Below are positions 5,833 to 10,045 of a stretch of DNA of 10,045 nt, one piece after another. Position 1 is the stretch's first letter, and every line of letters begins with the position of its first letter. Under the pieces are notes generated by a model. It made no database searches, had not been told where the DNA came from, and was given only the letters and a program-made list of their open reading frames with translations. The position numbers were made by a program, and so were the translations under genes. The stretch comes from an uncultured Paraprevotella sp. (GTDB taxonomy: Bacteria > Bacteroidota > Bacteroidia > Bacteroidales > Bacteroidaceae), in assembly GCA_900770805.1 (NCBI GenBank), contig CAAGLP010000040.1:1-10045 (forward strand), given 5' to 3'.

Positions 5833-5865
5833 CACGCGTTTTGAGAGAAAATTAAATAATTATTT

Positions 5866-7725
5866 ATGGATAAAAACACTATTACGGGCTTTGTGCTCAT
5901 TGGTCTGATACTGGTCGGCTTCGGCATTTACAGCAAGCCTTCTGCCGAGGAAGTTGCTCAGATGAAGGAGATTGCACGCCAGGACAGCATCGTGCAGGCA
6001 AAGCAGGCACAGGAAGCCCAGAAAGCAGAGGAGCAGAAGGCTCTGGAACTGGCCATGAAGGCCCAGGACAGCACATCACTTTTCTTTGAGGCACGCAACG
6101 TGCAGGGCGAAGAGGTAATCCTGAGCAATGGTCTTGTAAACCTTACACTTGACACACGCGGAGGCAGCATACAGAGTGCAAGTCTCACCCAGTACAAGAA
6201 CCAGCAGAAGGAGGATGTCATGCTTCTGCGCAAAGGCCTTAACAGCCTCAGTTACACGCTGACAGGCAAGGAGGATAACATAGACACACGTGACTATACC
6301 TTCCAGGCCATCAACAAGACAGACAGCACCGTTACCATGCGTTTGGGCAACGAGGCTTCACATCTGGACATCAACTATAGCCTGGTATCAAACAGTTATC
6401 TGGTAAAGATCAGTGTGCAAGCCTCTGGTATGGGTAGCGTATTGCACCCCGGCACCGAAAGCATGCTCATCAACTGGCAGGATGTTGCTGCCCAGCAGGA
6501 GAAGGGCTTCGACTTTGAGCAGCAGTTCTCTTCCTTGACCTATAAGGAGAAGAACGAAGATACCGACAATCTCTCTGAGTCTGGCGAGGATAACGAAACC
6601 ATGGAAATGCCCTTGGAATGGGTTGCATTCAAGAACCAGTTCTTCAGCTGCGTGCTCATTGCTCCCGACCAGTTTGACAACGCTACATTGAAGAGCAGTC
6701 CCTGCCAGAAGGGCTCAGGTGACCTGAAGAAATACTCAGCGCACATGAACTGTGGTTTTGACCCACGAGGTGCACAACCCACAGAGCTCAGTCTCTACCT
6801 CGGTCCCAACGATTTCCATATACTGAAGGATCATGACGACCTCATTGACTCTGGCAAAGACCTGGAGTTGGAGAACCTGGTATATCTGGGTTGGCCCTTG
6901 TTCCGTATCATCAACCGTTGGCTCATTCTGCCCTTGTTTGATTTCCTCTCAGGTTTCGGTATGAACATGGGTATTGTGTTGCTTCTGCTCACCCTCATTG
7001 TCAAGGCATTTGTCTACCCCACCACCAAGAAGAGCTACCTGAGCAGTGCACGCATGCGTGTGCTTAAACCCAAGGTGGATGCTCTCAATGCCAAGTATCC
7101 CAAGCCCGAGGATGCCATGAAGAAGCAGACAGAGATGATGCAGCTGTATCGCGAATATGGCGTAAGCCCCATGGGCGGTTGCTTGCCTATGCTCATACAG
7201 ATGCCCATCTGGATTGCGTTGTTCAATTTTGTTCCCAATGCCATAGCTCTGCGTGGCGAGAAGTTCCTTTGGGCAGACGACCTTTCCGCCTATGACGAAC
7301 TGTTGAGTTGGGATGCTGACCTTTGGCTTATAGGCGACCACCTGAGCATCTTCTGTATATTGTTCTGTGCCACCAATATCATCAACACATGGATTTCCAT
7401 GCGTCAGCAAAAGGACCAGATGTCCAGCGAGCAGGCACAGCAGATGAAGATGATGCAGTACATGATGTATATCATGCCCCTGATGTTCTTCTTCATGTTC
7501 AACAACTACTCAAGCGGTCTTTGCTACTACTACTTCCTCTCTGGTCTGACCAGCATCCTCATCATGTGGTTCTTGCGCAAGACCACAGATGACAAGAAAC
7601 TGCTTGCCAAGTTGGAGGAGTACCGTGCCAAGCACAAGAACGACCCCAAGAAGGCCGGTGGCATGGTGGCTCGTCTGGAAGCTCTGCAAAAGCAGATGGA
7701 GGAGCAGCAGAAGAATAGAAAGTAA
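5866..7725 (+). CDS. yidC: Membrane protein insertase YidC
   Basis: The protein has 619 residues, the long Gram-negative form. An N-terminal transmembrane helix (about 6-22, TGFVLIGLILVGFGIY) is followed by a Gln/Ala/Glu-rich linker (28-68). Next comes a beta-rich periplasmic domain (about 75-330), then the conserved insertase core with INRWLILPLFDFL (349-361) and the helix IVLLLLTLIVKAFVYP with TTKKSYLSSARMRVLKPKV. Lys380 sits where E. coli YidC has the hydrophilic-groove Arg366, so the positive charge is kept. Later helices include GGCLPMLIQMPIWIALFNF and the final pair YMMYIMPLMFFFMFNNYSSG and LCYYYFLSGLTSILIMWFL. The C-terminus is very basic (KKLLAKLEEYRAKHKNDPKK to the end), suited to ribosome contact. 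YidC inserts membrane proteins alone or with SecYEG; secG is in the same window. The ATG at 5866 follows the promoter at 5801. Confidence 0.97.
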   Translation: MDKNTITGFVLIGLILVGFGIYSKPSAEEVAQMKEIARQDSIVQAKQAQEAQKAEEQKALELAMKAQDSTSLFFEARNVQGEEVILSNGLVNLTLDTRGGSIQSASLTQYKNQQKEDVMLLRKGLNSLSYTLTGKEDNIDTRDYTFQAINKTDSTVTMRLGNEASHLDINYSLVSNSYLVKISVQASGMGSVLHPGTESMLINWQDVAAQQEKGFDFEQQFSSLTYKEKNEDTDNLSESGEDNETMEMPLEWVAFKNQFFSCVLIAPDQFDNATLKSSPCQKGSGDLKKYSAHMNCGFDPRGAQPTELSLYLGPNDFHILKDHDDLIDSGKDLELENLVYLGWPLFRIINRWLILPLFDFLSGFGMNMGIVLLLLTLIVKAFVYPTTKKSYLSSARMRVLKPKVDALNAKYPKPEDAMKKQTEMMQLYREYGVSPMGGCLPMLIQMPIWIALFNFVPNAIALRGEKFLWADDLSAYDELLSWDADLWLIGDHLSIFCILFCATNIINTWISMRQQKDQMSSEQAQQMKMMQYMMYIMPLMFFFMFNNYSSGLCYYYFLSGLTSILIMWFLRKTTDDKKLLAKLEEYRAKHKNDPKKAGGMVARLEALQKQMEEQQKNRK

Positions 7726-7745
7726 GCCCTATTATATATAATAAG

Positions 7746-7770
7746 GTGTAGGACAGCATCTGCTCTACAC
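7746..7770 (+). terminator. Hairpin after yidC, possible terminator
   Basis: GTGTAG (7746-7751) pairs with CTACAC (7765-7770). A G-T pair, one mismatch and CAG/CTG continue the stem to a CAT loop. It begins 20 nt after the yidC stop, behind the AT palindrome TTATATATAA (7733-7742). No T-run follows, so termination is uncertain. Confidence 0.4.
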
Positions 7771-7778
7771 ACGTATAC

Positions 7779-7844
7779 AATCAGGAATTGGGAATTAGAG
7801 CGTCAAGCCTTCGGACTTTATCCTCTGGTTCCTAATTCTTGATT
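7779..7844. repeat. Long bulge-free hairpin with C(TTCG)G loop
   Basis: Arm 7781-7800 pairs with 7823-7842 over 20 positions, 16 Watson-Crick and 4 G-T pairs. AA/TT at 7779-7780 and 7843-7844 extend it. Inside, the pairing continues in register (AAG 7805-7807 with CTT 7816-7818, C7809 with G7814) to a TTCG loop at 7810-7813, with only three mismatches (7801, 7804, 7808). There are no bulges on either side. The left arm carries the word GGAATT twice, 7 bp apart, and the right arm carries AATTCTTGATT, which suggests origin from a simple repeat. The G-T pairs favour selection as RNA on this strand. It lies 34 nt before the peptidase gene and could be an intergenic repeat, a terminator without a T-run, or a 5' leader stem. 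Confidence 0.75.
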
Positions 7845-7876
7845 ATCAAAAGTACCTAACAATACAGACACATAAT

Positions 7877-10045
7877 ATGAACAAACTCTTAACCCTATCC
7901 CTTATGTCGCTCTCACTTGTGGCATGCGCCCCTTCTGCAGAGAAGGCTTCGGATGTAGCCGGCATCGGCAGAACCAGCGAGTTCGCCGATTCATCAAACT
8001 GCTTCACCCCCGAGGTAATGTGGAAAATGGGCCGCATTGGAGGCTACCACTTGTCTCCAGAAGCCCAGAAATCCGTCTACGGAGTCACATACTACAGCGT
8101 AGAAAAGAACCGTAGCCGTTCCGTCATCTATGCATCAACCCCTTCTGCGGATAGCGAACCTACAATGCTGACCGCATCATCCTCATCAGAGTATTCACCC
8201 TCCTTCCTTCCCGGTACGGATAAAATTATTTTCCTTGCTCCCGATGAAAACGGTGCTGGTACAATGCAATTGTGGAGTATGAATACCGACGGAACTGATC
8301 GCAAGCAGATTTCATTTGAAGCCAATGGTGTGGACGACTATCTGTTCTCGCCCTGCGGCAATAAGGTAATCCTTGTACAAACCATAGCCCACGAAGCCAG
8401 CGTCCAGAAAAACGACGAGGATCTGCAACTTTCTACAGGCATAGTGGCCAACGACCTTATGTACAAGCACTGGGACCACTATACCAAGTCTGCCCCCCAC
8501 CCCTTCGTGGCTGATTTCGACGGCAACAAGGTCAGCGGTAGCATAGACCTTCTGGAAGGTGAACCATACGAAAGCCCCATGCTCCCCTTCGGTGGTGTGG
8601 AGCAGCTGGCATGGAGCCCCGACGGCAAGCAGATTGCCTACACCTGCCGCAAACTCTCAGGCATTGATTATGCCATCAGCACCGATAGCGATATCTTCCT
8701 CTATGATCTGGAGAGCGGAGAGACGAAGAACCTCTGCAAGCCCGAAGGATATGTGCGTCCTGCTTGCGACCCCACACGCTCGCTCAAGCACCAGGCAGTT
8801 AACCAGTTCCAGGAGGACGTGAATGCAGGTTATGACCAGAATCCCCAGTTCTCGCCCGACGGCAAGTTCATTGCATGGAGCAGTATGGAACGTGATGGAT
8901 ACGAAAGCGATCGTACCCGCCTCTGTATTTACGAATTTGCCACCGGCAAGAAGACATACGTTACTGAGAGTTTCGAAAGCGGTGTGAACGAGTTTGCCTG
9001 GGCAAACGATAACAACACCCTGTATTTCTCTGGTGTATGGCACGGCAAAACTAACTTGTATAGCACCAACCTGCAAGGCGAAGTTAAGCAGATTACCAAT
9101 GAGGAGGCAGACTTCGTTCTGCTTGGCATTCATCCCAATGGCGAGCAGCTGTTGGCCAAGCGCCACTCTATGACTCGTCCCGACGAGGTCTTCTTCGTTG
9201 GCATCGCTGACGGCAAGGCGGAGCAGATTACCCACGAGAACGACCCATTCTATGCACATTTCCAATTTGGCAAGGTTGTTGAGCGTTGGATAGAAACCAC
9301 TGACAAGAAGCAGATGCATGCTTGGGTTATCCTTCCTCCCAATTTCGACGAGACAAAGAAATACCCCACCCTGCTCTTCTGCGAGGGCGGCCCTCAGTCT
9401 CCCGTAAGCCAGTTCTGGAGCTATCGCTGGAACTTCCAGGTTATGGCCTCACAGGGTTATGTAGTCATCGCTCCCAACCGTCGCGGCCTTCCCGGTTTCG
9501 GCATGGAGTGGTTGGAGCAGATCAGTGGTGACTATTCTGGTCAGTGCATGCAGGACTACCTCTCTGCCATCGACGATATAGCAAAGGAGCCATGGGTAGA
9601 TACCGAGCGCCTTGGTGCCGTGGGTGCAAGTTTCGGTGGATATAGCGTATATTGGTTGGCAGGCAATCATGAGAAGCGTTTCAAGGCCTTCATTGCACAC
9701 GACGGTATTTTCAATACCCAGCAGCAGTACATGGAAACAGAGGAGATGTGGTTCCCCAACTGGGACATGGGACAGGCTCCATGGTATAAGGATGCACAGG
9801 GCAAGCGCGCCAAGGTGTTTGAGACCTCACCTCACCTCTACGTTGACCGTTGGGATACTCCCATCCTCTGCATACATGGCCAGAAGGACTTCCGCATCGA
9901 GTACACCCAGGCAGAGAGTGCCTTCACCGCCGCACGCGTGCGTGGCATACCTGCCCAACTGCTCCTCTTCCCCGACGAGAACCACTGGGTGCTCAAGCCC
10001 CAGAATGGCATCCTGTGGCAACGTACCTTCTTCCGCTGGCTGGAC
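7877..10045 (+). CDS. dpp5: S9-family serine peptidase, probably dipeptidyl peptidase 5, lipoprotein, 3' end cut
   Basis: The frame is open from the ATG at 7877 through the right edge (723 codons, no stop seen), so only a few residues are probably missing. The N-terminus (MNKLLTLSLMSLSLVAC) is a lipoprotein signal with LVAC lipobox, Cys17. Residues of about 50-450 form a beta-propeller with WD40/TolB-like blades (WSPDGKQIAYTC, FSPDGKFIAWSS). The alpha/beta-hydrolase domain follows, from about YPTLLFCEGGPQSPVSQFWSYRWNF. The triad is Ser585 (GASFGGYS), Asp671 (HGQKDFRIE) and His703 (DENHWV), and PNRRGLPGFG is the usual loop. DPP5 enzymes cut dipeptides from peptide N-termini in the periplasm, feeding amino-acid fermentation. 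Membrane anchoring is inferred from the lipobox; the family is certain, the DPP5 subtype is likely. No consensus promoter is visible in the 151-bp spacer. Confidence 0.9.
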   Translation, partial: MNKLLTLSLMSLSLVACAPSAEKASDVAGIGRTSEFADSSNCFTPEVMWKMGRIGGYHLSPEAQKSVYGVTYYSVEKNRSRSVIYASTPSADSEPTMLTASSSSEYSPSFLPGTDKIIFLAPDENGAGTMQLWSMNTDGTDRKQISFEANGVDDYLFSPCGNKVILVQTIAHEASVQKNDEDLQLSTGIVANDLMYKHWDHYTKSAPHPFVADFDGNKVSGSIDLLEGEPYESPMLPFGGVEQLAWSPDGKQIAYTCRKLSGIDYAISTDSDIFLYDLESGETKNLCKPEGYVRPACDPTRSLKHQAVNQFQEDVNAGYDQNPQFSPDGKFIAWSSMERDGYESDRTRLCIYEFATGKKTYVTESFESGVNEFAWANDNNTLYFSGVWHGKTNLYSTNLQGEVKQITNEEADFVLLGIHPNGEQLLAKRHSMTRPDEVFFVGIADGKAEQITHENDPFYAHFQFGKVVERWIETTDKKQMHAWVILPPNFDETKKYPTLLFCEGGPQSPVSQFWSYRWNFQVMASQGYVVIAPNRRGLPGFGMEWLEQISGDYSGQCMQDYLSAIDDIAKEPWVDTERLGAVGASFGGYSVYWLAGNHEKRFKAFIAHDGIFNTQQQYMETEEMWFPNWDMGQAPWYKDAQGKRAKVFETSPHLYVDRWDTPILCIHGQKDFRIEYTQAESAFTAARVRGIPAQLLLFPDENHWVLKPQNGILWQRTFFRWLD

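Noticed and set aside
6949..7410. Long - strand frame of 153 codons opposite yidC
   Set aside because: It lies antisense within a clearly real gene and has no family features; it is an opposite-strand shadow.
8657..9319. Long - strand frame of 220 codons opposite the S9 peptidase gene
   Set aside because: It is antisense to the propeller domain of a convincing peptidase, with no domain, promoter or start context of its own.

Overview
The window looks like chromosomal DNA from a Bacteroidota bacterium of the order Bacteroidales, most likely Prevotella-like. Three things point there. The promoters have the Bacteroidetes form (TTTG, a 20-bp spacer, then TAnnTTTG) and are not E. coli-like. The gene families are typical of the group: a DUF3078 outer-membrane protein, a BadF-type sugar kinase, a long-tailed SecG, a lipoprotein S9 peptidase and a Bacteroidetes-type YidC. 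Gene starts lack strong Shine-Dalgarno sequences. The genus is an inference. Most of the window is conserved core genome, with no phage, transposase or CRISPR gene.

Positions 1-2827 are a tightly packed + strand cluster: the C-terminal end of a Fis-type (probably sigma-54) regulator, lptE (overlapping it by 17 nt), a TPR-type protein, secG (1 nt after it) and a BadF/N-acetylglucosamine-kinase-like ATPase. LptE serves LPS export and SecG serves protein secretion.

Positions 2828-3737 are a 910-bp gap between convergent genes with no convincing protein gene. It is far richer in structure than a simple terminator region. It holds a near-consensus promoter with no ORF behind it, a terminator-like hairpin about 50-90 nt further on (together a candidate small RNA), an open frame without a start codon, two mutually exclusive hairpins ending in a T-run, three 22-bp units forming interleaved palindromes centred every 11 bp, a perfect 12-bp inverted repeat, and three more hairpins at the end of engB.

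Positions 3738-5719 are a - strand pair: a DUF3078 outer-membrane beta-barrel gene followed 8 nt later by engB (ribosome-assembly GTPase). They are divergent from yidC (5866-7725, membrane protein insertase) across a 146-bp region with promoter signals in both directions.

Positions 7726-7876 separate yidC from an S9 peptidase (probably dipeptidyl peptidase 5) that runs off the right edge with its Ser-Asp-His triad intact. This spacer holds a terminator-like hairpin and a very regular 62-nt hairpin with a C(TTCG)G loop.

The common theme is envelope building: LPS transport, Sec translocation, membrane insertion, an outer-membrane barrel and a periplasmic peptidase. No complete new protein system is visible. 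The less ordinary content is the non-coding DNA of the two spacers.
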